From: Selenomonadaceae bacterium
GTDB lineage: Bacteria; Bacillota; Negativicutes; Selenomonadales; Selenomonadaceae
Length of the DNA stretch: 45,763 nucleotides
Direction of reading: 5' to 3'
NCBI GenBank assembly: GCA_017446845.1
Contig: JAFSOQ010000108.1
Span: 1-45,763, forward strand
This document shows, piece after piece, positions 38,489 through 45,699 of the stretch. The first letter of the stretch is position 1. Each line of letters begins with the position of its first letter. Both the position numbers and the translations under genes were made by a program. A model generated the notes under the pieces. That model was not told where the DNA came from, did not search any database, and saw only the letters and a program-made list of their open reading frames with translations.

Positions 38489-39526
38489 TCAGATGAGGAG
38501 CAACGCTTTATAAGTCGGCAAGCGTTTCGATAAAAATTCTTCCGCCAAAGTTTTCATGTGCGCCAAATTTTCTTCGGGCGTCTCCAAAAATTTTCTCGGA
38601 TTGGATAATTGACCGTCTTTGGTTTCCAATTTTTGTTTATCCTCGACAATCATGCGCTCGCCGTTGCGCGAAATAATTTTCCACGCCGCGTCCGCCAACT
38701 TGTCGGAAGTTTTGTTGCCGGCTTTGTATTGCGCAAGGAAAATTTGATTAAAGCGACCAACTTCGATGCCGTAACCCGTCAACGGACTCGCCAAGAAATT
38801 AATCGTCGCGCTGAAGTTGGAACGCTTGCAAATATAATCGTTGAGCCGCTCGCAAGATTTTTTAACCTGTTTAACGACCGAATCGCTTTGACAGGGCATG
38901 ACGTGTCCCGCGTGAACCAAAACCGTAATCGCCTCAACGATCGTGCCCGCATCAAATTTATTGCTCAAGAAAAATTCTCGCAAATCTTTCGGGCGGAAAT
39001 TATCTTTTTCCAAATACTCAAGGAACGGTCGATAAAGTTCCTCCGTCAAAGTCAGCTCGCCTTGATGAACGTTGACTTTCAGCGGAACATCTGCGGCGGG
39101 CTTATTCAAAACGTAGCGCGTCGATAAAATTTTATCGTAAACTTCGGTCTGCGAAATGCGACGCAAGCCGCGAACAAAAATATCTTTGCGGAATTGGCGG
39201 TTGATAAAATAATCCTGCAATTGCTCACGCACAATCGAATTGCCGACGGTCTTTAAAAATTTCTGCGCCTTTTCGGGCAGGAACATTCCCGCTTTAATTT
39301 CAATCGGAATTGCAGTCATCGCGAATTCCAACTTGGCTGATTGACAAAGTTCCGCCACGTCCGCGAAGTACATCAAATCCCAATCCAAATTCAAATACTC
39401 GTGAGCAATGTAATGGGCGTCGTGTTTTTTCATTCGGTCGAAGTACGATTTAAAACCGGGCGCAATTTTGGCGTAAACGGGTTCGGCGTCAATTAATTCA
39501 TCAATAAATTTAAACGTCGACTTCAC
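38489..39526 (-). CDS. methyltransferase, C-terminal (regulatory domain) part
   Basis: 345 codons open from a GTG that has no ribosome binding site and overlaps the stop of the upstream half. The sequence HDAHYIAHEYLNLDWDLMYFADVAELCQSAKLEFAM is the start of the methyltransferase regulatory domain (PF10119-like), normally fused behind a class I SAM-dependent methyltransferase. The frame continues upstream through GNIEQRVKSTF to the G9 tract at 39543-39551. It is best read as the second half of one gene of about 530 codons, out of frame by one base in this sequence. The target of the enzyme is unknown. Confidence 0.8.
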   Translation of the reverse strand: MKSTFKFIDELIDAEPVYAKIAPGFKSYFDRMKKHDAHYIAHEYLNLDWDLMYFADVAELCQSAKLEFAMTAIPIEIKAGMFLPEKAQKFLKTVGNSIVREQLQDYFINRQFRKDIFVRGLRRISQTEVYDKILSTRYVLNKPAADVPLKVNVHQGELTLTEELYRPFLEYLEKDNFRPKDLREFFLSNKFDAGTIVEAITVLVHAGHVMPCQSDSVVKQVKKSCERLNDYICKRSNFSATINFLASPLTGYGIEVGRFNQIFLAQYKAGNKTSDKLADAAWKIISRNGERMIVEDKQKLETKDGQLSNPRKFLETPEENLAHMKTLAEEFLSKRLPTYKALLLI

Positions 39527-40077
39527 GCGCTGTTCGATATTACCCCCCCCCGGTCTACCTTGTAGCGGTCAAAGAGTGACAAAAGTTCGCGGAGAGGAGC
39601 ATTGGGCGACCAGCCCGGCAAACAGTTATAACTGTTGTAAAACATGCCGCCCGATTTTAAATGACGCCGAGCAATATCCAAAATGTGTTTGCGATTTTCC
39701 GCGCTGACCCAAGTCCAAATTCCGTGCAAACCGATTGAATCGAATTGCGGCAAGTCGTCGCGTTTGGAAAATTCCTCGAAGCTGTCTTCAAAAAATTTTG
39801 CGTTCGCGCCTGAAGCCTCGACGAGTTCGTTAGCCTGCGCGGCGTGAGCGGGATTGAAATCCGTCGCGAAATATTTTCCGGGAGTAGCGGCGGCGTGAAT
39901 GTTGGCAGAAACGCCTTGACCGTAGCCAAGTTCGCAGTGGCAAGAAGTCTCTGAAATTTCCGGCGCGGCAATTCCTTTGAGCAAAAGACACCAGCGCATA
40001 AAATTCGGCGACAACTCGCGATAGTAGCCGTAGGTGTAAGTCGAATCGGTGAAGTAGCCTTCATTCCAAGCGTTCAT
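39523..40077 (-). CDS. methyltransferase, N-terminal (catalytic) part
   Basis: 184 codons from an ATG preceded by GGAGGTTTCATC. The class I SAM-binding motif is CHCELGYGQGVSANIHAA near residue 45. FATDFNPAHAAQANEL, QFDSIGLHGIWTWVSAENR and GGMFYNSYNCLPGWSPNAPLRELL are hallmarks of the multidomain methyltransferase family with a C-terminal regulatory domain. The frame stops 20 bases after a run of nine G. One more G (ten) would join it to the following 345-codon half with the normal domain order. As it stands the product is truncated but keeps the SAM fold. Confidence 0.85.
   Translation of the reverse strand: MNAWNEGYFTDSTYTYGYYRELSPNFMRWCLLLKGIAAPEISETSCHCELGYGQGVSANIHAAATPGKYFATDFNPAHAAQANELVEASGANAKFFEDSFEEFSKRDDLPQFDSIGLHGIWTWVSAENRKHILDIARRHLKSGGMFYNSYNCLPGWSPNAPLRELLSLFDRYKVDRGGVISNSA
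39543..39551 (-). repeat. G9 homopolymer in the methyltransferase gene
   Basis: Nine consecutive G on the minus strand, the longest G/C run I see in the window. Frame arithmetic: nine G leads to a stop at 39523, while ten or seven G opens the frame to 38489. Confidence 0.9.
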
Positions 40078-40108
40078 GATGAAACCTCCAAAAATTTTTT
40101 CTGCCGCA

Positions 40109-40137
40109 ACTTTACAACAAAATTTTAACGTTGACAA
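40109..40137 (-). promoter_or_regulatory. methyltransferase promoter
   Basis: Minus-strand TTGTCA, 17-base spacer, TAAAGT, followed by TGCGGCAGAA as at the hisD promoter. Its -35 overlaps the -35 of the divergent kptA promoter. Confidence 0.6.
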
Positions 40138-40159
40138 GTCAGCGACTTTGAATTAGGAT
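40131..40159 (+). promoter_or_regulatory. kptA: kptA promoter
   Basis: TTGACA, 17-base spacer, TAGGAT, 30 bases before the start codon. It shares the TTGACAA bases with the divergent methyltransferase promoter. Confidence 0.6.
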
Positions 40160-40189
40160 TTATAAAAATTTTTCGCGGGAGGAACAATT

Positions 40190-40711
40190 TTGAAGTCGAC
40201 GAGTAAATTTTTAAGCTTGATACTTCGACACAAGCCGCAAATTGTCGGATTGGAACTCGACGAGCACGGTTGGGCTGAAGTCGATGAATTGATAAGCCGC
40301 GTGAAAAATTTAGACCTCGCGACGCTTGAGCAGATAGTTGCGACGGACGAAAAGCAGCGTTATTCCTTCAGCGCGGACAAAAAATTAATTCGAGCAAATC
40401 AAGGACATTCAATCCCCGTCGACGTGGAACTTGAGCAATTAAAGCCGCCCGAAATTTTATATCACGGCACGAGCGAAAATTTTGTCGCGTCGATAAAACT
40501 TCAGGGCTTGCTGAAAAAATCTCGGCTGTATGTGCATTTGTCGGGCGACATTGAGACGGCGACCAAAGTCGGACGTCGACACGGCAAGCCGAAAATTTTT
40601 CTCGTGGAAAGTTTAAAAATGTTCAACGACGGATATAAATTTTTCCGTTCGATCAACGGCGTTTGGCTCACCGAACACGTTCCCGCAAAATATTTAAAGG
40701 AGAGTTTTTAA
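40190..40711 (+). CDS. kptA: RNA 2'-phosphotransferase KptA/Tpt1
   Basis: A 173-residue Tpt1-family enzyme. The N-terminal winged-helix lobe has SKFLSLILRHKPQIVGLELDEHGWAEVDELI; the C-terminal NAD-binding lobe has LYHGTSENFVASIKLQGL, KKSRLYVHLSGD and GVWLTEHVPAKYL. It transfers the 2'-phosphate of RNA to NAD. In eukaryotes it completes tRNA splicing; its bacterial substrate is unclear. GGGAGG lies eight bases before the TTG start. The stop is directly followed by the ATG of the TSCPD gene, so the three plus-strand genes form an operon. Confidence 0.94.
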   Translation: MKSTSKFLSLILRHKPQIVGLELDEHGWAEVDELISRVKNLDLATLEQIVATDEKQRYSFSADKKLIRANQGHSIPVDVELEQLKPPEILYHGTSENFVASIKLQGLLKKSRLYVHLSGDIETATKVGRRHGKPKIFLVESLKMFNDGYKFFRSINGVWLTEHVPAKYLKESF

Positions 40712-40975
40712 ATGGAAAGTTACAGTTTTGACCCGCAACGCGTTTGCTCCAAGAAAATTTTTTTCAGCATTGACGAGCAAAATCGTTTGCACGACGTAAA
40801 ATTTATGGGCGGTTGTCCCGGCAATCTTCCTGCAATCGGCAAACTGGTCGAAGGCAAAGACGCCAAAGAAATCGCCGACATTTTGCGCGGCAATCCTTGC
40901 GGCGGTCGCGGCACCAGTTGCGCCGACCAACTTTCTATCGCAATTGACGAGGCATTGAAGTCTCGCACTGCTTAA
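40712..40975 (+). CDS. TSCPD-domain protein (TIGR03905-like)
   Basis: An 87-residue stand-alone TSCPD domain, otherwise found at the C-terminus of some ribonucleotide reductases. Conserved cysteines lie in RVCSKKIFF, FMGGCPGNLPAIGKL, NPCGGRGTSCADQL. The GGCPGN and CGGRGTSC motifs identify the family. The cysteines may bind metal or act in redox; the function of the free-standing form is unknown. It starts one base after the kptA stop. Confidence 0.88.
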   Translation: MESYSFDPQRVCSKKIFFSIDEQNRLHDVKFMGGCPGNLPAIGKLVEGKDAKEIADILRGNPCGGRGTSCADQLSIAIDEALKSRTA

Positions 40976-40996
40976 AAATTTTTTGGAGGTTTCAAA

Positions 40997-41347
40997 ATGG
41001 ATAAACAAACTCTGATTGAAAAAATTAAAGCAATGGCGGCGGCTCCGAGCTGTTGTGAGGAACTCAAGGCGGCTGTGAAAATTTACTTGGACGCGGTCGG
41101 CACGGCTGACGAAAAAGTTGCCGCTAAAAATCTCATCGCCGAAATCAAAGACGACATCACCGAAATTGATAACTTGGTTGCCTTTGCTCATTCCGAACAA
41201 GCCGTTCAATATTTCGGCGCGGAAGGCGCAAAAAAATTCGCCGCACATGCCGACGAACTCAAAGCAAGCGGCGCGAAGTATTGTGATTGCGGTGCGTGTG
41301 CTCCTGCCGTCGAAATTCTCGAAAACAAAGAAATTCTTCTCGGCTAA
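40997..41347 (+). CDS. small cysteine-containing protein of the so-called Hsp90-like family
   Basis: A 116-residue, mostly helical protein. A CC pair lies near residue 19 (AAPSCCEELKAAV) and a C-terminal CDCGACAP cluster near residue 94, suggesting metal binding or thiol chemistry. Close relatives in anaerobic Firmicutes are often labelled molecular chaperone Hsp90, but nothing here resembles the Hsp90 ATPase or client domains, so that name should not be trusted. GGAGGTTTCAAA precedes the ATG. Last gene of the kptA operon, followed by a strong terminator. Confidence 0.75.
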   Translation: MDKQTLIEKIKAMAAAPSCCEELKAAVKIYLDAVGTADEKVAAKNLIAEIKDDITEIDNLVAFAHSEQAVQYFGAEGAKKFAAHADELKASGAKYCDCGACAPAVEILENKEILLG

Positions 41348-41370
41348 AAATTTTTTACTGCAAAAAAATT

Positions 41371-41400
41371 ATCCCCTGCAAAATCGCGGGGGATTTTTTT
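41371..41400. terminator. bidirectional terminator between the kptA operon and thiN
   Basis: A nine-base stem ATCCCCTGC/GCGGGGGAT (one G-U) with T7 on the plus strand; on the minus strand the hairpin is followed by AATTTTTTT. Confidence 0.85.
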
Positions 41401-42079
41401 ATTCGTCAAAGCAGAAGTAAACTGCCAAAGTGCCGTGCTCAACGTTCAAAAAAATTTTATCGTCGTCAATGCGATTGCTTGTGGCATTCGGGAAATTTTG
41501 CGTCAAAGTTGCGCCGTCAAGTTCCCAATGCAGATTTTTAGTCGTGACACCTTCGCAAGTCGAAGTTATCGGCAAAAGCGATACGGCAAGCGGCTTTTTA
41601 AAAAATTTTACGTCGACTGATTCGCCGCCGCGCAGATAAAAAATAATTTCGCGTTCATCGGCGAGGAAAATTTTTTTGTCGAGTGCCGCACAGGTAAAAA
41701 TCGTGCTGTAAAGATGGTCGAAACGTCCGCCGAAACAACCCGTCAAAATCGCGACGTGTTCGCCGAAAATTTCTGCCGCGCGATTCAAAGCAAGTTGCGT
41801 GTCGGTAAAGTCTTTGTCGGCGGGATATTTTTCTGCGGGAATATTTTTCATGCGCGCCCACTCGACGGCAAAATTATCCGCGCTGTCGAAATCGCCGATT
41901 AAAAAATGCGGAATAAGTTCACAGGCTCGGCAAAGTTCAATTCCCTTGTCGACGCAAAAAATTTTACGACCGCTTGAAACTTTCAAAAAAAATTCGCGAC
42001 TCGGAACACGTCCGCCCGTCACGAATAAAATTTCCTGCGCGGCTGTCGAATCAAAAATTTCACACTGCGGAAATTTCAT
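41399..42079 (-). CDS. thiN: thiamine diphosphokinase
   Basis: A 226-residue enzyme that makes thiamine diphosphate from thiamine and ATP. Conserved motifs are CVDKGIELCRACELIPHFLIGDFDSAD near residues 42-65, YPADKDFTDTQLALNRAAE near 85, LTGCFGGRFDHLYSTI near 108, and a C-terminal beta domain. An ATG at 42079 is used here; a GTG at 42088 overlapping the lpxI stop would add three residues. Neither has a strong ribosome binding site, which suggests coupling to lpxI. Alternative name: tnr3/tpk-type. Confidence 0.92.
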   Translation of the reverse strand: MKFPQCEIFDSTAAQEILFVTGGRVPSREFFLKVSSGRKIFCVDKGIELCRACELIPHFLIGDFDSADNFAVEWARMKNIPAEKYPADKDFTDTQLALNRAAEIFGEHVAILTGCFGGRFDHLYSTIFTCAALDKKIFLADEREIIFYLRGGESVDVKFFKKPLAVSLLPITSTCEGVTTKNLHWELDGATLTQNFPNATSNRIDDDKIFLNVEHGTLAVYFCFDE

Positions 42080-42084
42080 GACAA

Positions 42085-42888
42085 TCACATCGCAACGATT
42101 GAAATGCCGTGGTCGTCGGCGAAGGTAACCATTTTTTCGCGCTCGACCAAGAGAGTTTTGCCCGCCTCGATTGCCAAAGCTGCCGCACCGACTTGCGCCA
42201 TTTCTTCAACAGTTTTGTAACCGACCGTCGGCATGTCGAATCGATTATCTTGTTGTGGCTTTGAAACTTTGGCGACGACCGCTCCGCCGCAAGCCAAACG
42301 TCCGCCGCGTTCAATGCAAGCGTCGGTTCCTTCAATCGCCTCCAACGCCATGACCGCACGATTTTTTACGACGACCGTCTGACCAATGTCAAAGCGTCCG
42401 AGTTCTTTGGCAATACGGAATCCGAATTCCATATCTTGGCGTTCTTGTTCGGTCGGCTCGCGTTTGGTAATTGTTCCTCTGCGCGGCATGAGTTTCCTAA
42501 TCAGCGCGGTTTGGTCGAAAGTTTGAATACCCGCCTTTGCCAGCTCGCGAACGAATGCCATCATGATTGTATCGTCTTTTCTGTCGGGCAACGACATTAT
42601 CAGCTGCACCATGCGGGCATCGGGCACCACTGCGCCGTTAAATAATAATTCCTTCGTGACTTTGCCAATCATCGTGACCTTTGGAATCTGATTGGCTTTT
42701 AAATAATTCATAATCGCCTCAAGCTGTGCGACGCTGATGAATTGAAAATCTTTTGCGAACTGTGCGATTTGCGTATCGCTGTTCGGCAGCAGTCCCACCG
42801 CGTAAACTTCATAGCCGAGTTGAGCGGCGGCTCGTGCACATTCGACGGGCAATTTTCCTACTCCCGCCAATATTCCGACTTTCTCCAT
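42085..42888 (-). CDS. lpxI: UDP-2,3-diacylglucosamine pyrophosphatase LpxI
   Basis: A 267-residue LpxI, which hydrolyses UDP-2,3-diacylglucosamine to lipid X in lipid A synthesis and replaces LpxH in many bacteria. The N-terminal domain has KVGILAGVGKLPVECARAA and IMSLPDRKDDTIMMAFV. The C-terminal domain has FGFRIAKELGRFDIGQTVVVK, AMALEAIEGTDACIERGG and DNRFDMPTVGYKTVEEM. GGGGGATATGAC precedes the ATG. A heptad repeat lies between it and the upstream hypothetical gene. Confidence 0.95.
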   Translation of the reverse strand: MEKVGILAGVGKLPVECARAAAQLGYEVYAVGLLPNSDTQIAQFAKDFQFISVAQLEAIMNYLKANQIPKVTMIGKVTKELLFNGAVVPDARMVQLIMSLPDRKDDTIMMAFVRELAKAGIQTFDQTALIRKLMPRRGTITKREPTEQERQDMEFGFRIAKELGRFDIGQTVVVKNRAVMALEAIEGTDACIERGGRLACGGAVVAKVSKPQQDNRFDMPTVGYKTVEEMAQVGAAALAIEAGKTLLVEREKMVTFADDHGISIVAM

Positions 42889-42907
42889 GTCATATCCCCC
42901 GTTCTAT

Positions 42908-42974
42908 TAATTAGGAATTAGGAACTAGTAAGGGATTAGAAACTAGTTCTTAGTTCCTTGTTCCTTGTCCCTAA
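42908..42974. repeat. double heptad repeat array, both orientations
   Basis: It begins with units ATTAGGA, ATTAGGA and ACTAGTA and continues in the opposite orientation with TAGTTCCT, TGTTCCT, TGTCCCTA. AGGAACTA and TAGTTCCT can pair, forming a hairpin. The stop of the gene ending at 42971 is the TAG of the outermost unit. Confidence 0.75.
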
Positions 42975-43324
42975 ACTTTAACTGTCGGCATTTTGGCAGC
43001 AAGAATTTTAGCTTCGGCTTCGCGTTGCCGTTGATTCTCTTCAACGAACGACGGAAACTTCGAGCCGAGAATCAGCATTGCATTCATGACTTCATCTTCG
43101 TTTTTGGTTTCTTGATGACGACGCAAAAAAATTTCATTGAAGAGCCGCGATAAATTTTCATGCGAAATTTTCTCGCCGCGTTGCCACATAAGCAGACTGC
43201 TCTTGACATATTCGCGAATAATATCGGTGCCCGCGTCGTCGAGTTCCCTGCCGCCTTCTCTTACTGCATCTTGAATACTTTTTGCCGTCCACTTTGCCAG
43301 CTCCGAAATTTCACGGGCAGTCAT
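42971..43324 (-). CDS. hypothetical helical protein in the lpx cluster
   Basis: A 117-residue, highly charged helical protein with no signal peptide or membrane segment. Segments such as REISELAKWTAKSIQDAVRE and HENLSRLFNEIFLRRHQETK suggest a helix bundle; the last 25 residues (VEENQRQREAEAKILAAKM) look like coiled coil. I do not recognise the family. It lies between lpxA (13 bases) and lpxI, so is cotranscribed with lipid A genes. Its stop codon lies in a heptad repeat. AAGGACGTGATTTT precedes the ATG. Confidence 0.72.
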   Translation of the reverse strand: MTAREISELAKWTAKSIQDAVREGGRELDDAGTDIIREYVKSSLLMWQRGEKISHENLSRLFNEIFLRRHQETKNEDEVMNAMLILGSKFPSFVEENQRQREAEAKILAAKMPTVKV

Positions 43325-43336
43325 AAAATCACGTCC

Positions 43337-44164
43337 TTATTTATCGTCAAAATCGCGTCGCTCCCGACAAATGCCGCGTTCGGCATTGCGCAAAAATCTC
43401 AAGAAGTGTTCGACTTCCTCGCAAGAATCAACTTCCTGTTCAATGACGGCAATCGCCTCCGGCAAACTCAAGCCCGACCGATATAAAATTTTATACGCCT
43501 TTTTAATCAGCCGCCGACTTTCAAGCGGAATGCCCGCCCGCGAAATTCCGACGTTATTCAAGCCGACGACTTTGGCGGGGTGCCCGTCGACGATTGTATA
43601 GGGCACGACGTCTTGAACGAGTTTGCTCATGCCGCCGACCATTGCATTGCGCCCGATTTTTACGAATTGATGAACGCCCGCCATGCCGCCGATAACAACT
43701 CTGTCCTCAACAATGGCATGACCCGCGCAGCTCGCAAGATTGCTCATGATGACATGATTGCCGAGCGTGCAGTTGTGCGCGACGTGAATATAAGCCATAA
43801 GCAGGCAGTCATTGCCGATTCGAGTTTCATTGCCTTCGCCGGTCGCCCTGTGAATCGTGGCACCTTCGCGGATTGTCGTCCTGTCGCCTATGACCGTGTA
43901 ACTGCGTTCGCCTTTGAATTTTAAATCTTGGGGCGAGGCTCCGACACTTGCGAACTGATAAACCCTGCAATCTTTGCCCAGACTTGTCCACTGTTCGATA
44001 ACCGCATGAGGTCCGATAACAGACCCGTCGCCGATTGCCACGTCGTCGGCAATCACGCAGTAAGGTCCGATTGTGACATTTTCGCCGATAATCGCTTTGG
44101 GCGACACGACCGCGCTTGGGTGAATATTTGTGCCCGCTCCGACGTTACTTTCCAAATTAATCAT
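43337..44164 (-). CDS. lpxA: UDP-GlcNAc acyltransferase LpxA
   Basis: A 275-residue left-handed beta-helix acyltransferase that adds the first acyl chain in lipid A synthesis. Hexapeptide repeats run over about residues 12-190 (IHPSAVVSPKAIIGENVTIG). The conserved QDLKFKGERSYTVIGDRTTIREGATIHR and the catalytic histidine in LLMAYIHVAHNCTLG are present. The C-terminal helical part has NNVGISRAGIPLESRRLIKKAYKILYRSGL. AAGGAG precedes the ATG. Confidence 0.96.
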   Translation of the reverse strand: MINLESNVGAGTNIHPSAVVSPKAIIGENVTIGPYCVIADDVAIGDGSVIGPHAVIEQWTSLGKDCRVYQFASVGASPQDLKFKGERSYTVIGDRTTIREGATIHRATGEGNETRIGNDCLLMAYIHVAHNCTLGNHVIMSNLASCAGHAIVEDRVVIGGMAGVHQFVKIGRNAMVGGMSKLVQDVVPYTIVDGHPAKVVGLNNVGISRAGIPLESRRLIKKAYKILYRSGLSLPEAIAVIEQEVDSCEEVEHFLRFLRNAERGICRERRDFDDK

Positions 44165-44171
44165 TGTATTT

Positions 44172-44190
44172 CTCCTTAGGGACTGGGGAT
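44172..44190. repeat. degenerate heptad repeat between fabZ and lpxA
   Basis: TCCTTAGGGACTGGGGATTAGTA contains three diverged heptad units between the fabZ stop and the lpxA start; the lpxA Shine-Dalgarno (AAGGAG on the minus strand) borders it. Confidence 0.4.
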
Positions 44191-44224
44191 TAGTATTTTT
44201 TTACTCCCAATGCCCAATCGCCTT

Positions 44225-44665
44225 TCAAAGTTCATTTTTTTGTTTGAGCACGAAAGTAAAATCGGCAACGGCGACGAGTTTATCATCAACATAGCCGTCC
44301 GTGTGCAAGACGCCGAAAAGTCCGCGCACTTTGACAATTTCCGCCTTGGTTATGAGGGTATCGCCCGGCACGACCATTTTTTTGAATTTGATATTATCCA
44401 TTGCACCGAAGAGCGCGATTTTCCCGCGATGTTCTTCGGGGTAGAGCATTGCCACGCCGCCGACTTGCGCCATTGCTTCCAGCTGCAACACTCCGGGCAT
44501 TATCGGATGACCCGGAAAATGTCCTGCAAATTGCGGCTCGTTCATTGTGATATTTTTTAAGCCCGTCGCCGACTTGAAAGGGTCTATTTCCAAAATTCTG
44601 TCAACCAAAAGCATTGGCGGACGATGCGGCAAAATTTTCATGATGTCTTCGATTTCCAATACCAT
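44225..44665 (-). CDS. fabZ: 3-hydroxyacyl-ACP dehydratase FabZ
   Basis: A 146-residue hot-dog fold dehydratase. The family signatures are ILPHRPPMLLVDRILEI, the catalytic histidine in FAGHFPGHPIMPGVLQLEAMAQVGG (His near residue 49, Glu near 63) and KFKKMVVPGDTL. It supplies enoyl-ACP for fatty acid elongation and shares hydroxyacyl-ACP substrates with LpxA and LpxD. Its place between lpxC and lpxA is the usual one. GGAGCGATATAG precedes the ATG. Confidence 0.96.
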   Translation of the reverse strand: MVLEIEDIMKILPHRPPMLLVDRILEIDPFKSATGLKNITMNEPQFAGHFPGHPIMPGVLQLEAMAQVGGVAMLYPEEHRGKIALFGAMDNIKFKKMVVPGDTLITKAEIVKVRGLFGVLHTDGYVDDKLVAVADFTFVLKQKNEL

Positions 44666-44682
44666 CTATATCGCTCCTTTGT

Positions 44683-44757
44683 AAGGAATCAGTAATTAGG
44701 AACTGGGAACTAGTTTCTAATCACTACTAGTCCCTAGTTCCCGGTTCCTGGTTCCTA
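44683..44757. repeat. double heptad repeat array with 15-base inverted repeat
   Basis: Forward units (AATTAGG, AACTGGG, AACTAGT) are followed by inverted ones (TAGTCCC, TAGTTCC, CGGTTCC, TGGTTCC). GGAACTGGGAACTAG at 44699-44713 pairs with CTAGTTCCCGGTTCC at 44734-44748 (14 of 15). The array encodes the last 13 residues and the stop codon of lpxC. Confidence 0.85.
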
Positions 44758-45573
44758 AAAAAATTTTTTTCGCAAGTTGGGTGTTGAGCGCGTGACCCGA
44801 CGCCGCCGCCACGATATGACAATTAAAAATTCCTGCCAAACGCATGTCGCCTATAACGTCCAAAATTTTATGGCGAACGAGTTCATCGGGGTAATTTAAT
44901 TTATTCAGCCAACCTTCGTCATTGTAGACGATAACATTCTCAATCGTGCCGCCCAAACCCAAACCCATTGAGCGGAGTGCGTCAATTTCTTTTTCGTAAG
45001 CAATAGTCCGCGCAGGCGCAATTTCCCGCTCGTAAATTTCTTCGGTTATGTTAAGTCGCCGTATTGAATTCCGATAAGCGGGTGCGGATTAATTGAAACG
45101 AAACTTACGCGAAAACCGTCGTAGGGCAATGCCATGACAAAACGCTTGCCTTCGTCGCCGTCGACGCGATAAATTTTTTCCAAGCGAATAATTTTGCGTT
45201 CCTTATCCTGTTCGACGACGCCCGCCGCCTGAATCATTTTAAAGAAGTCAATCGAATTGCCGTTGAGTACGGGCGGTTCCTCGGCGGAAATTTCAATCTC
45301 ACAGTTATCGATTCGGCAAGCGTTGAGTGCGCTCATGAGGTGTTCGACTGTGAAAACTTTTGCGCCGTTTTCCTCCAAAGTCGTCGCCCGAAGAGTAGCC
45401 GTGACATTCGCGGCAGTCGCATGAATTTGCGGGCGGGCAGGTAAATCTGTTCGCATAAAAATTATTCCGCTGTCGACGTCGGCGGGTTTTAATTCCAGTC
45501 GAACTTTCTTGCCCGAATGTAGTCCGACGCCGACGCAAGAAGTTTTACTCCTTAAAGTCCTTTGTCTCGGCAA
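44717..45573 (-). pseudogene. lpxC: UDP-3-O-acyl-N-acetylglucosamine deacetylase LpxC, frameshifted
   Basis: The committed enzyme of lipid A synthesis. The first 175 codons (45573-45046, TTG start seven bases after GGAGG) hold domain I with VGVGLHSGKKV and the zinc histidine in VFTVEHLMSALN. They end at TAA after PLIGIQYGDLT. The next frame continues from there without interruption: NITEEIYEREIAPARTIAYE, SMGLGLGGTIENV, RHKILDVIGDMRLAG (zinc His and Asp) and ASGHALN. One added base near 45050 restores a full LpxC. The C-terminal tail LGTRNRELGTSSD comes from a heptad repeat. It may be a sequencing error, a true inactivation or a recoding site. Confidence 0.9.
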
Positions 45574-45605
45574 GATTTAGCCTCCTTCCGAAAAAATTCC
45601 CGCTT

Positions 45606-45634
45606 ATTATAGCATTAATGTTTTTTAACGTCGA
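45606..45634 (-). promoter_or_regulatory. lpxC: extended -10 promoter of lpxC
   Basis: Minus-strand TGCTATAAT, an extended -10, 33 bases before the start codon; the -35 region is weak. Confidence 0.6.
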
Positions 45635-45664
45635 CAAAATTTTTCGCCAATCAAAATCAAAAGA

Positions 45665-45693
45665 TAGACTGCGCGGCATTGACGATTTATAAT
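45665..45693 (+). promoter_or_regulatory. promoter divergent from lpxC
   Basis: TAGACT, 17-base spacer, TATAAT, reading out of the window. Confidence 0.6.
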
Positions 45694-45699
45694 AATGAT

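Noticed and set aside
38489..39526. Independent gene starting at the GTG at 39526
   Set aside because: No ribosome binding site, the start overlaps the upstream stop, and the domain is normally the C-terminal part of the methyltransferase.
41460..42128. Plus-strand open frames within thiN and lpxI
   Set aside because: Shadow frames of well-recognised minus-strand genes with no ribosome binding sites.
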